From: Artemisia argyi
Lineage: Eukaryota; Streptophyta; Magnoliopsida; Asterales; Asteraceae
NCBI GenBank assembly: GCA_030686995.1
Contig: CM060703.1
Coordinates: 116,631,361 to 116,695,360 of the forward strand
Direction: 5' to 3'
Length of the DNA: 64,000 nt
In this document: one piece after another, positions 35,995 to 46,072 of the stretch
How positions within the stretch are numbered: position 1 is the first letter of the stretch
Layout of the letters: every line of letters starts with the position of its first letter
Notes under the pieces: generated by a model
Seen by the model: only the letters and a program-made list of their open reading frames with translations
Database searches by the model: none
What the model was told of the DNA's origin: nothing
Program-made: the position numbers and the translations under genes

Positions 35995-36445
35995 AGTTTC
36001 AGTCCCTTAACTTTCAAAAATTGACAAAACTAGTCCCTGAAGGTTTAAAATAAAAGAAAAGTCAACCCAAGGTTTTGAAAAGTCAAAAATTATCAAAAAC
36101 GATCCTTGGGTGAAAAGTTTGAGCAAATTGCAATTTAGTCCCTAAAGTTTAAAAAATGGCAAAAATGGTCCCTGGGTTTTCAAAAATGGAAAATTATCAT
36201 TCAAAACCTTTTACTATTTAGACTTGGCAAAATAAACCATTTTTTATAACTTTTGGAAATTTACACTTTTACCCCCTAAAAATCCAAAAATGACACAAAT
36301 GGTCCTTGGAAGTTTAAAATTGGAAATTATACATTTGTGGCCCTTGGGAATTTAATTTGTGACAAGTTTAGTCCTTGGAAAGATTTTTGGAAGCTTGGCA
36401 CAACTACACCCTCCATTTTCAGCAAATACACAAATTGGTCCTTGT
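35995..36445. repeat. Degenerate 'tggtccctgg/agtttaaa' motif array
   Basis: About nine irregularly spaced variants of (a/t)(a/g)gtccctgg or agtccctaaag, most followed by a tttaaa- or tttcaaaa-like segment. There is no fixed period, unlike the minisatellites elsewhere in the window. Confidence 0.6.
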
Positions 36446-36790
36446 GATTTAATTTCTACAAACAAACGGATCCCTTTGTATTTTTAATAAACCCACCAAA
36501 GCAATCCACTCAACCCAATCCACCACAGAAAATACCCCAAGCCCACCATACCCTTCCTAAGCCCAAGTTACCCCTCAGCCCACTCGTCCCGTTTTAATAT
36601 AAACACCCGGTCAACCTTGACCGTTTGACCCTGCTTTGACCGTCTCCTCCACCTCACCTCTCCACTACCTGCTATCAGCCAAACTCACCATCATAACCCC
36701 CTAAGCCTGCTACCCCTTCTACACACTCAACCTTCCCCCCTTGCCTAACCAAACAACCACAACACTCCAAAGAACACCACTGGCTTCATT

Positions 36791-36828
36791 TATAAAAGGA
36801 AAATGCCAAAGACATTTTGGCGCCAAAA
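36791..36828 (+). promoter_or_regulatory. Solo LTR TATA box with E2F-like palindrome
   Basis: TATAAAAGG (36791-36799) is followed by ttttggcgccaaaa (36815-36828), a palindrome containing TTTGGCGCC, which fits the E2F consensus TTTSSCGC on both strands. The palindrome falls where transcription would be expected to start. Confidence 0.5.
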
Positions 36829-38965
36829 AACTTTGAACGGCCAAGATCATGCCCCAGTCATCCATTGGTCCTTGTTAATGCTGGGAAAAGACAAGAGGGT
36901 CCTAAAAACCCTAATTGAAGGATATAAATGGGATGGGAGCTGTGAAGAAAGAGTTAGTTCGTTTTTTAGTTTAATTAGTGTTAGAATAGACATTAATAGG
37001 TAAAATTATGTAACCATTTCCTTGTATCTTTTCTGTTTTAGTATTAGTTCACAATTGTAATCCCAAACTTCTAGTTTAATTAAAGTTTCCTTTGAGTTAA
37101 TTACAATTCGAATTTTCAATCAAAATTTCAAATTACTTGTTATTTCAATTAAATGCAAGTCATATTGTCTCAGAATGTTCTTTGAACCTTTTTAAAGTTA
37201 CTTGAAGTAAAAGAAAGCATCAATTTAGAAAAAGAAAAGAAAAGGAAAAACACAAAGAAAATCATAAGAAAAATACAAAAAAATAAAAATAAAAAGAAGA
37301 AGGAAAAAGGGCACTGTAACAGATGAAGGTTGGATAGCATGGTTTAAAGCTTCATGGGAAGCAATAGGTTGGTTTGAAATTTGATTTGGAGTGATACACA
37401 GTTGCTTGCATTTTGTAAGTCTCATGTTCAAATTATGGCATTTAACTGCAACATTGCTTGAATCCTGTTCATTTGTGTTATTTTTAGTTCATTTATGCTC
37501 ATTAGTGATATAAAATGTTCTTCATTATTAATTGGTAGTTTTTGTTGGATGCTTGCAGTTAGTTGTGAGATTTTACTCATATAGTGCTTATTAGTTATTG
37601 GTCACTGTTTCTTGTTTATCTTTGAGCCTAAGCTATTAATCCCACCATAATATAGTTAATCCAGTGTTAGTTTTTCATTTTAATAGGATAACTCAGTTTT
37701 TTCCTTTAGAAAGTTGCAAAATCAGTTTTTAAGGGGGTGTTTGGAATTGCTGATCTACCTGGCCTATAGCCTGTTTTACTTGTTGTTTGTTGTTTACACA
37801 AGTTACCACAGGCCCTACTAGGTAATATCAGTCTTAAAATTCATTACTTGTTCATAAAAAGTCAAACATCTCTTTGTCACTTTTGTGTTGGTTCACTGAT
37901 AGAATTTTTAGGACCCAAATCATTCATATAGTTTTAAAAGTAGTTGCTTTAGCTTAATCTTATCTTATCTTAGCCTAAAATATCATTTTTAGTTCATAGG
38001 ATTAATCAAAAGTTCAAATAAGTCAAACCTATTAAGTTGTCATAAAAGTCAAAAAGTTCATGGTTAGTCAGTTTTTCCAAATCTTGGTGGAATTTTCATG
38101 ACCTCCTCTTTTAGTGTTAGCTTTTGAGCTTTTGGTATCTTAAAGTTTGGAAGCTCACCTTTTTAATGTATATTTTTGCTTAATTTATAGATTTTTCTTT
38201 AAGTGCTTATCTAGTCCTTGTTTTAGCCTGTTTTCATAGAACCTCCCCCGCACCAGGGGTGGTTGTTTCATAAGCTCATTTTCTAAAGGTTTTATCTTGT
38301 TCATTATTGCACTTAAACCTGAGCTTTTTGTTGTTTTGAAAAACTTATTGTATAAGCTTGATGTACCAGTGCTTATTTCTCCTTCTCAGGCTTATCCTTG
38401 TGCTTAAATTTAGCCCTCAATGACCCTCACTGAGCCTATCCACACTGAATCATCAGTATGGACAACCTAACTTCACAAGCTCTTGTAGAGCTTGATTGTG
38501 TGAATAAGCTCAAGCTTATGGGCTTTTTGAGAAGCTCTCTTAGCAAATTTATCATTTCTAGGTTCACTGTGAGCTTCCAAGCTCTTGCCCTTAGTTAAAT
38601 CAGGGCTGCAAATCAGTCCCTTGGACCTTATTGGTTTGCAGTCTTGTGGATTTGCTTATTTGCTTTTTTTTGTGCTTGTTTAGGTTTATTAATCCATTTA
38701 ATTATTGTCCATTAGCATTATTTAGGATTCCCCTAGTTCCCCTTTGATTGTTCCCTCTAGGTTTAGTTTAGAATAGCTTATTGTTAGCTTTTTGCCCTTT
38801 TCAAAATTTCTTCTTTTAAGCTTATGTGTAAGCTGCTTATTATTTCCTTTTCCAATTGCTTATTTAATCGGTTTCATGAATTGTGTTAGTTATGAAAATT
38901 GTTCATGTTCATGTTGTTGATAGATTTGTAAAATAAAAAGTACAAAAAAAAAATTTGCAAAAAAA

Positions 38966-39051
38966 AGCCAAGGGCAGGATTCGAACCTGTGTCCCTTGGC
39001 TCACAACTGAGCAAACACAACACACCACTCTGCTACCACACGCCCTTGGGT
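38966..39051 (-). other. tRNA-like sequence with perfect Pol III boxes A and B
   Basis: On the minus strand: ccaagggc, then tagcagagtgg (exact fit to box A TRGYNNARNNG), 37 bases later ggttcgaatcc (exact fit to box B), then gcccttgg, which pairs perfectly with the first 8 bases like an acceptor stem. A gctca/tgagc stem lies between, but with a 4-base loop instead of a 7-base anticodon loop. So I call it tRNA-like, possibly SINE- or tRNA-derived, and not a tRNA gene. Confidence 0.6.
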
Positions 39052-39891
39052 CTTTTTTCATTAGTATCTTGCAAATAAAATCCTTTATATACTTCCTACT
39101 TTCCTAGCATAAATAGCTTAAGCTAACTGTTTAGCTTATTTAGGGCTTATTAATGTAGCTTTTTCCATTTTTTTTATTTTTCCTGTATTTCTTATTAGTT
39201 AAATTAGTTTCCCAAAAATTTTCATAATTTTCTAAAATAGTTTAGTATTTTTAATAATTTAATTTAGTTTATTTAGTAATTAATTAATAATAAATAATTA
39301 AAAAGTCAAAAAAATAATTTTCTTTTTTCTAAAATTTTCTTTTATCATTAAGTTCGTAAAAATATAATTTTTATGTCCATAGGGTTAGTGTAGCTCAAAT
39401 TTCACTTTTTATTTCGCGCACTCGCGTTTATTTTAACTTAAACTAGCGTTTTATTTAAATAACGTTTACGTTTTAAATTTAGGTTACGTTAGTAAAAGTA
39501 GTTTGTAAAATAAAGAAAAACCAAAAATAAAAAAAGTGATAGCTTATATTGAAGCCCTTTTGGCTTATTTTTCTGCTTATTTATAAGCAAATTCTGATTT
39601 TAAATTTTTAGATTACGTTTTAGGTTAAGTAGGTTTAACGTTATTGTTAATATAATTTGTTTAAATCGTTCTCATTCGTATTTCCTTAGTGTAATCATTC
39701 AAACCCCTTATATACCCTTTCCTGTTCAAATTCACCCGATCACAAACCCGTTTTGATTACCATCACACCTCGTCGGGACATAACGACCGGGGGAAACCCT
39801 ATACTTCCACGAAGATTGACTCTTAGGCAGTTTGACCTTTTTGACCATTCCCTGGTCAATATAGGTTGACCGTTTGGAGCCAATCAATTAC

Positions 39892-40987
39892 CACGAAAAC
39901 CTCCTCCATGGTATCCTCTTTGAACATAATTGACTTCCCCTTCATTAGATCCAACCATGGGTTGGTCGTCACATTTAGATGAAGTGTGATTACCTCCACA
40001 GTTGTTACAACCTTCTCACATTTCTTTCATTTCTCCTTTGATATCTTTATATTGCGAGTCGATTTTGGAAGTTAAGGCTTCCATTTTCTCCATGAGTTTA
40101 GAAGTATCAGAACTTTCCGCAAAAGCAACGGTCTTTCGCAAAGGTTTGGTTTTGGAATCTTTTGACCAATCGAGTTTAAGAAGCACTCGATCTTCGAGCA
40201 ATAGATATGACTCATTGGGAGTTTTATAAAGAAAAATTCCTCCAGCATCAAGAATTCCTTGAGATGTTTCATCGAGTCCATGGTAGAAGATTTGGATAAT
40301 GGTTCCTCGTCCTAAACCATGTCCGTGACAACTACAAAGTAAATCTATCATACGAAGCCAAGCTTCGACAAGAGATTCATTGGGGTTTTGTGAAAAAGCA
40401 CGAATTTCTCCCATGAGATGATCAAACATGGCAGGTGGAAAAAATTGGCTTGCAAAAGCTTGCCTCATCTCCTCCCAAGTATTGATAATTCCTGGGGTTA
40501 ATTCGGTATACCACACTTTGGCATCTCCGGCGAGTGATGATGGAAAAAGTTTAAGTTTAATGGCATCAACATCGATGTTGCCATATCGAAACATGCCGCA
40601 GATTTCAATGAATTCGGCGATGTGTTTGTGAGGATCGACCCTCGAACGGCCATCGAATTAACGATCTTTGATCATAGAAAGATGGTGTCCCTTCACGGTG
40701 AAGTTATCACCAAGGTTAACGGAAACAATAGCAGCTCCAGGAGTGGGTGCTACGATTCGGTTTGTGGCCCACATGGGTTGGTCATCGGCCATTGGAAATG
40801 GTTGATTGGTGAATGGGTTATAAACAACTAAAGCTTCGAAAAGGTTATCAAAAGGTGGGTTTGGTACTCTTGGTACGCGGTTGTTTGGTGGAACAAATGG
40901 TGTTCTTCTTCTTCTTGGTCTATGGATTAGACTTTCGGGATTAAAATGAGGTGAAATTCGTTCTACTCCGGTTGATCGAGTGTTCAT
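39892..40987 (-). pseudogene. Athila-like gag (disabled)
   Basis: Starts at the Met of MNTRSTGVERIS (40985-40987). Arg-rich N-terminus (RPRRRR), then the gag core with DPHKHIAEFIEIC, GDAKVWYTELTPG, TWEEMRQAFASQFFP and SQNPNESLVEAWLRM. An in-frame stop lies at about 40658 (before FDGRS). A second at 40016-40018 precedes the zinc-finger-like CNNCGGNHTSSKC. The frame then runs to GGFRGN, where the solo LTR interrupts it. Gag would package element RNA in the cytoplasm. Confidence 0.9.
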
Positions 40988-41228
40988 ACAATTACCGAGT
41001 GAATCTCGGAAACTTTGGAACAAACGAGCAAAGAATGGAAACAATTTGAAAAATCAGGTAAAAAGGAACTGATCGGTTAGATTGAATACCGATCGGTTAG
41101 TTTGAACAATTTGGAATAACCGATCGGCTGGATGAATGACCGATTGGTTGGTTGTCTCGGATTTTTTTTTTAGAAAACGAACAAGAAAAGAAATGGAAAT
41201 TTAAAACTTACAGAAAACACAATCAAAA
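40988..41228 (-). other. Athila leader between primer site and gag
   Basis: Untranslated leader. It contains four ccgatcgg-type palindromes or variants (41070-41153), the same motif that clusters in the LTR upstream of TATA. A frame opens upstream of the chosen gag Met (to 41044) but starts at TTG. Confidence 0.6.
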
Positions 41229-41246
41229 TCCCCGCCAGCGGCGCCA
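41229..41246 (-). other. Athila primer binding site (Asp tRNA type)
   Basis: Minus-strand TGGCGCCGCTGGCGGGGA, 6 bp from the LTR end, resembles the Asp-tRNA-complementary site TGGCGCCGTTGCCGGGGA used by Athila-type elements, with mismatches in the middle. Confidence 0.8.
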
Positions 41247-42425
41247 AAAACTTGATGTGCTCATGGTGTGTACAAGTTTTAAATTTATAAACACGATTAC
41301 AAGATCTAGAAATAACACATACGAGCAAGTGAAGTCGTCCGCTATAGCAAGATTGGGTTGGTAAGTCGGGATCGTTCGCAGGGATTTGTGAGTGATTCTA
41401 AGCGTAAGTTTAAAATTAAATCTCTAATTTTAGCGATAATGATTATAAGATAATTCAAATGATTAAAAACTACATTTGCTTAGACTAGTTAACTACTCAT
41501 AAGAAAAGCATGATTGTGATAACTTCCTTAACATGTTGGTAATGTGAATTAGTTGGTGTTCTAATCTATTGTTTCTACAAGTTAAACCTTCGTCAAGATT
41601 TTAGTTTATAAAAACAAGCATTAGGTTTGGACCAATCAATTCAAGATCAATTCAAGGTTCATAAAGTTGAGTTAACAACCTTAAACACAAAAATAGTTTC
41701 TTGTTTAATCAAATACTCTTATGAAATGGTCAATACAAAAGGTAACCTAATCATAGACAACAAGGTTACAATTGATTATAAACTACTAAAACTTTCGACC
41801 AATTAGGCATTTATAACCAATCCGATTTGATTAACAAAAAGTATCCCCATTACAATTATACCTTAGTTTCTTTGTTTAGTCAAGAATAATTATGGTGAAA
41901 AACAATCTTTTATAGACAAAAGATTATAACTAGTTGAATGATAACAACCCTTTCGGCCAATGATATTATAAGCAACTAGTTAAACTTGACTCAACAAATG
42001 TCACTATGAAACTTTAGTCTAACTGGGATTTAGAATTGACTTGAAATTGAATTAAAACATGTTATCAGAATCATAGACTAATCATTTAGTAATTAACATC
42101 ATCTAAGCAAATGCAAAAAGGTTACTAGCCACTCATAGCAAACATGAACATAAACTCAGAATATTGAACATTAGAAATCATAATTAAAGACTTACAAATG
42201 TTTGTAAAATGATTACAAATGAGTAGGAAATGATTTCCTAAGTGTTGGTATTGACTTCTTGAAAGTTTGACCTCTGGATGTTGACTTTTTAGACTTCCAA
42301 TGCTTCCTGAACTTTTACGGACGAATTTGAGAACTTTGAGACTAGTAAAGGATTGCTTTGTTGTTGGTGTATTTAGTTGTAATAGTTGTGATGAATTGTG
42401 TGTTGAAATGAGATTGCAAAGCCAC

Positions 42426-42433
42426 TATTTATA
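42426..42433 (-). promoter_or_regulatory. Athila LTR TATA box
   Basis: Minus-strand TATAAATA in 'agtataaatagtggc', conserved in the 3' LTR at 13979-13986. Transcription would start about 30 bp lower and run through the primer site into gag. Confidence 0.65.
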
Positions 42434-42570
42434 CTAATCATCAAGCCTAGGCTCATCAATGCAACAACTTGGCCTCCAAGGTGAATAGAAGGACCTAGAA
42501 TGGTAGAAAGAAGGGCCTAGAATCGGGTAGAATGAGATAGAAAATATCTTGCAAAACATTTACGAGCTGA

Positions 42571-42708
42571 CCAACCGATCGGTATCGGGCTCTGACCGAT
42601 CGGTTGGTTGTGACTTTTGCGACTAACCGGTCGGTCAGAGTTATAACCGATCGGTTGCTTGTGACCAATTCCTCTGACCGATCGGTTAGATGAGTGACCG
42701 ATCGGTTG
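42571..42708. repeat. Cluster of ccgatcgg palindromes in Athila 5' LTR
   Basis: Five exact ccgatcgg copies (most as accgatcggtt) plus the variant accggtcggt within about 140 bp, starting about 140 bp upstream of the TATA box. The position suits a promoter-proximal binding-site cluster. Confidence 0.8.
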
Positions 42709-43011
42709 CTTTTGTTCTGACAACAACAAACTTGATCTTTACTTGCCTCTTCGTTCTTTGTCCAAACTTGATTATTCCTTGTCAACGTTCTTTGGAATGA
42801 TGAAAACTTGGATTCTTCTTTGTGAAATGCTTGAATGAATTGAGTCTCGAAATGAGAATGACATTTCCTTCATTTTCTTCACTTTTTCCTGTTTTTGGCT
42901 ACAAATGCTTGCAAACACACTTTGATACGATTATGGGACAAAAGCATATAAAAATAGCCAAAAAACATACGAATAACGCCACTAAAAACATGCATAATTT
43001 GAGCGTTATCA

Positions 43012-44007
43012 GTCCCTTACCTCCCTCATCTCCTCCAGGTGTTTGAAACCCACCTGTGGAAGTATAATCATTGGGAGATAGTGGTGTGGCATGCTCTGAA
43101 GCAGTACCTTGCAGAGAAGTACTTTCCTTGGAAACAGGATGTTGAGAAGTACTTTCAAAAGAAACAGTCTTCTCCCTTAATACTTGAACAGGAACAGACA
43201 TAGAAGCAGTTCTTTCACTTGAAGTTATATGCTGAGGAGATACAAGAGGTAGTGTTGAAGAATGGACTGATGCAGAATGCTCAGAATTTGTAGAATCACT
43301 TTCTTCCTCAGGAACATCATCCCTAACTGCTTGTGCTACTTCCAATATATAAGCATTCAAAGTTATATAATCTTGAGGTTTTGGTATACCCTCAAGTGGT
43401 TTGGCTAAGAACAGCTGAACAAATCTAGGGTACATCAAAAATGGTGTACCAGCTTTGATGTGTGCAATCATAACATCAAGAATCATATAAGAAAAATTAA
43501 ATGGCGGATTGGTAGCTAAACCAACTAAAGTAGAGGCTATGGTATGTCCAAATTGATCCCAAGCAGTACTTTTGGGACTTAGACAATGAAGCAAAACATG
43601 GATAAGGTACTTCGAGGACTTACCAGTGCTTTCTGAAAAGTAAGCTTGTTTAAAGCACCTTCATAGCTAATCTCTCTAAGTTCATCCCAAACAACTTGCT
43701 TATCAAACAAAACAACACCTTCTTCATCATCAAACAATAAGATCTCCATGATTGTTGCTTGAGTAATACGAATAGCCCTCCAAACAACTGTGGCATGAAT
43801 AATATCTTCTCCTTCCTCTAATTCAGACCTAGCCGTAGCCCAAAATTCTTGTATCCAAGGACCAATGATTTCTGGATTGACTAAAAGTGAATAGTTTATG
43901 GATGAGCCAGTTAGAAAGTCAATGATTCCATGAAAATCAAGATTCTTCTGTGTCTTTTCCAAGTTAGCAATCATATTGTGTTTGCTAATGGTGGGACGGT
44001 TTGCCAT
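43012..44007 (-). pseudogene. Copia post-pol ORF (envelope position, function unknown)
   Basis: Starts at Met 44005-44007 (MANRPTISKHNMIANLEKTQ), downstream of a minus-strand TATA-like tatattat (about 44129-44137). Recognisable blocks: FHGIIDFLTGSSINY, IQEFWATARSE, DDEEGVVLFD, LTFQKAL, then after a frameshift near 43600 LLHCLSPKSTAWDQFG, LATNPPFNFSYMILD and LMYPRFVQLFL, followed by a Ser/Thr-rich tail cut off at 43012 by the Athila LTR. The same domain follows RNase H in Asteraceae copia elements as I recall. No signal peptide or clear membrane segment is visible, so an envelope role is unsupported. Confidence 0.7.
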
Positions 44008-44582
44008 TGTAAGTGTTGTTGAAAGAAGAATGAAAGAAGATGATGATTGATGATGAATTAGTTTGCAATTGATGGATGAAGAGGAATAAGAATGAGGGTT
44101 TGTAAAGATGAAAAAGATATGCACAAGGAAGGATAATATACAAAAAAAAAATCACGGTTAATAAATGATTTTACCGTTATTTTTGGAATTTATCTTCCCC
44201 ATATCTTTCAAAAAGTTGTTACCCCGTATTTCTGACCGTTGGAACAGTATCCTGACACGTCAGTACTTCTTATAAAACACCATGTAGTACTTTCCATGTA
44301 TCATGGAGCAGTACTTTCATCCCTTAATGAACCAGTACTTTGGCAAAAGTACTTTCCACCAAAATATCTAACAATGTTGACTGTTTGACCAAAATATCTT
44401 CTGAAAGTCAACCCGAGACATTTAATACCTTCCATATTTACTCCCCAAAGCTACCAAAGCAAGTAGAAATTAATGATCTTCATAAATAACCCTTGATATT
44501 TACTTGCCTATAAAAAGAACTTGGATTAACACTTAACTCCATCAAAACTTAGTACTATCATTACAAAAACCCTAGCATCACC
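44008..44582. promoter_or_regulatory. Divergent intergenic region with phased AGTACT array
   Basis: 575 bp between two divergently oriented start codons. agtact occurs at 44262, 44286, 44310, 44334 and 44348 (spacings 24, 24, 24, 14) and at about 44552. W-box-like TTGAC cores lie at 44377, 44385 and, inverted, 44407, and 'ccaaaatatct' is duplicated (about 44359 and 44389). Plus-strand TATAAAAA is at 44509-44516, 67 bp before the antisense ORF. Minus-strand tatattat near 44133 could serve the post-pol ORF. I infer a bidirectional promoter. Confidence 0.55.
44509..44516 (+). promoter_or_regulatory. TATA box for the antisense ORF
   Basis: tataaaaa in 'gcctataaaaagaac', 67 bases before the ATG at 44583. 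The intervening leader (acttaactccatcaaaac...) is A/C-rich like plant 5' leaders, and the ATG context is caccATGag. Confidence 0.55.
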
Positions 44583-44971
44583 ATGAGCCACTTCCCATTA
44601 ATATACATCTCTTCCGATGACTCCTCTGATTCAGAGATTAGCTACTACTCTGATTCACAGGATGGAGTGGTTATTTTCCTCCTAATGCATCAAGCTCAAC
44701 CAACCTGAAACCTAACAAAAAGGTTTCAATTCCTACTCCGGCTCCATCTCTATCCAGTGAATTGCCACAAGCTTTGTCACAGGCTCTTGAGTCTGCCTTG
44801 AAGAACATGAAGTGGCCTGCTCAAAAGAAGCCTGTAAGACCAGAAAGACCTCCAAAGCAAGTGCTTGGCCTGACTTGCCCAAGGAAGCAATCATCTTTTG
44901 ATGACAAGAGAAAGATTGCTCAGAAGGCAAAGCATAACTATCAGGGAAAAGGAAAAAGGCGTATGGAGTAG
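44583..44971 (+). pseudogene. Antisense ORF inside copia element, about 129 codons, one frameshift
   Basis: Opposite in strand to the element. The frame from ATG 44583 begins MSHFPLIYISSDDSSDSEIS and stops at 44706-44708. A second frame takes over at about 44665 (YFPPNASSSTNLKPN, then LPQALSQALESALKNMKWP) and ends in a strongly basic tail (PERPPKQVLG ... GKGKRRME, stop 44969-44971). The two parts look like one protein broken by a single frameshift: acidic Ser-rich N-terminus, proline-rich middle, Lys/Arg-rich C-terminus. I recognise no family. It has its own TATA box and an AATAAA signal, so it looks like an independent antisense transcription unit. Confidence 0.5.
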
Positions 44972-45085
44972 GTTATGTAGGATGTAGGTTGGGTAGGGTT
45001 TGTGTAGTTTGTTTTGATGATGTATCTCTGGCTTGAATGTGTCTGTGTATCTTGAATGCTGAATGTAACAACTTGAATGATTATG

Positions 45086-45092
45086 AATAAAA
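45086..45092 (+). terminator. Poly(A) signal for the antisense ORF
   Basis: aataaaa about 115 bases after the stop codon, with a tgtaa element upstream (about 45064) and a T-rich segment downstream ('attacttttctgttt'). It fits a plant polyadenylation region on the plus strand, ending about 100 bp before the end of the convergent copia pol. Confidence 0.5.
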
Positions 45093-45185
45093 TTACTTTT
45101 CTGTTTAATGATATATGTAGCCTCCCCTAAAAAAAATGACTAACTACTAATGCCTCCCCTCAAAAATAGCTTAATTATCTATCAT

Positions 45186-46072
45186 TCAAATACTCACTAC
45201 TAAAAAGGTAAATCTTGAAATATCAAAGCCCTTTGTGAGTAAATCTGCTACATTATCATCTGTGTGAACTTTAACCACATTTATGAGCCTGTGCTCATAG
45301 CAATCTCTGATAAAGTGATGCCTAATCTGAATATGCTTTATCTTGGTGTGATAGACAGGATTCTTCACAATACAGATTGTACTCTCATTATCAATGTTGA
45401 TAGGAGTTTTCTTAAAGTTGAATCCATAGTCCAAGAGCTGATTTTGCAACCAAAGTACTTGTGCACAACAACTTGCAGCAGCCACATATTCTGCTTCTGT
45501 GGAGGATGTTGCTGCAATTGTTTCGTTTTTGCATTACTTCCAAGATATTGGCATCCTCTAGTGGTTGATCTGCTGTCATAGTTATCACCAGCATAATCAC
45601 TGTCTGAAAAAGCTTCTAGATGAAAAGGAGACTCCCTAGGATACCATAATCCTAGCTTAGGTTGTTGCCTAAGATACCTAAAAATCCTCTTGACATCATT
45701 CAGATGTGAAACCTTAGGTTTAACCTGATGTCTTGCACATAAACACACAGCAAAAGTAATGTCAGGTCTAGATACAGTTAAGTACATTAGACATCCAATC
45801 ATAGATCTATAGAGTTTAACATCAATATCTTCCCCATATTCATCTTTTCCAAAAAGTTTGTTAGCATCAATAGGTGTGGATGCTGGCTTGACCGTGGTGA
45901 AGTTGAATCTATTAAGTATGTCTGTAACATACTTATTTTGACTAATAAAAATTCCACTGCTTGATTGTTGAACTTGAAGCCCCAAAAAGAATGTTAGTTC
46001 ACCCACAGAACTCATTTGAAACTCCTTTTGCATAAGATTCTCAAATTCCTTCACCATTGACTGCTTTGTAGC
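45186..46072 (-). pseudogene. Copia RT thumb/connection and RNase H (disabled)
   Basis: First frame, directly after the RT stop: SVGELTFFLGLQVQQS, GIFISQNKYVTDIL, LYRSMIGCLMYLTVSRPDI, HLNDVKRIFRYL and FSDSDYAGD (RNase H Asp). A frameshift near 45510 moves the frame to TEAEYVAAASCCAQVLWLQN, INIDNESTICIVKNP, KHIQIRHHFIRD and VHTDDNVADLLTKGFD, the usual copia RNase H end, stopping at 45186. RNase H would degrade the RNA template. Confidence 0.9.

Larger units (their letters stand above)
35822..39886 (+). mobile_element. Solo LTR, 4065 bp, of a long-LTR (Ogre/Tat-like?) element
   Basis: TG...CA termini (TGATGAGTGTGC...GAGCCAATCA) with a 5-bp TSD. I saw no internal terminal repeat, primer site or coding domain, so it is best read as a solo LTR left by LTR-LTR recombination. 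Features: degenerate 'ggtccctgg' motifs (about 36000-36440), a TATA box (36791), an AGCTTAT-rich zone (38100-38900), a tRNA-like segment (38966-39051), and relatedness to 1-2202. The length would suit an Ogre-type LTR, but the lineage is my inference. Confidence 0.75.
3217..43011 (-). mobile_element. Athila-like Ty3/gypsy retrotransposon, carrying three internal insertions
   Basis: Order on the minus strand: 5' LTR (41253-43011), primer binding site (41229-41246), leader, gag, protease, RT, RNase H, integrase, a noncoding downstream region, polypurine tract, and 3' LTR (13266-14564 plus 3217-3596). The protease-region protein with a DLGAS active-site motif, the Asp-type primer site and the 'agtgtgggggatt' polypurine tract fit the Athila lineage. 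Three later elements split it: LARD-1 in the 3' LTR, a chromovirus array in RT and a solo LTR in gag. Every gene also carries stops or frameshifts. The outer part of the 3' LTR was cut off by the CACTA element, so its own TSD pair cannot be checked (expected copy at 43012-43016, gtccc). Confidence 0.85.
41253..43011 (-). mobile_element. Athila-like 5' LTR (complete)
   Basis: 1759 bp. Plus-strand reading begins tgatgtgctcatgg and ends gcgttatca. It contains the unfilled site of LARD-1 (near 41710), a minus-strand TATA box and the ccgatcgg cluster. Its outer end at 43011 breaks the copia post-pol ORF. Confidence 0.92.

Noticed and set aside
38966..39051. Functional tRNA gene
   Set aside because: The anticodon arm has a 4-base loop and the D arm is irregular, so it is only tRNA-like despite good boxes A and B.
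43590..43605. Possible splice donor ctg-gtaagt in the copia post-pol ORF
   Set aside because: Homologous protein sequence resumes immediately after it in another frame, so a simple frameshift explains the break better than an intron.
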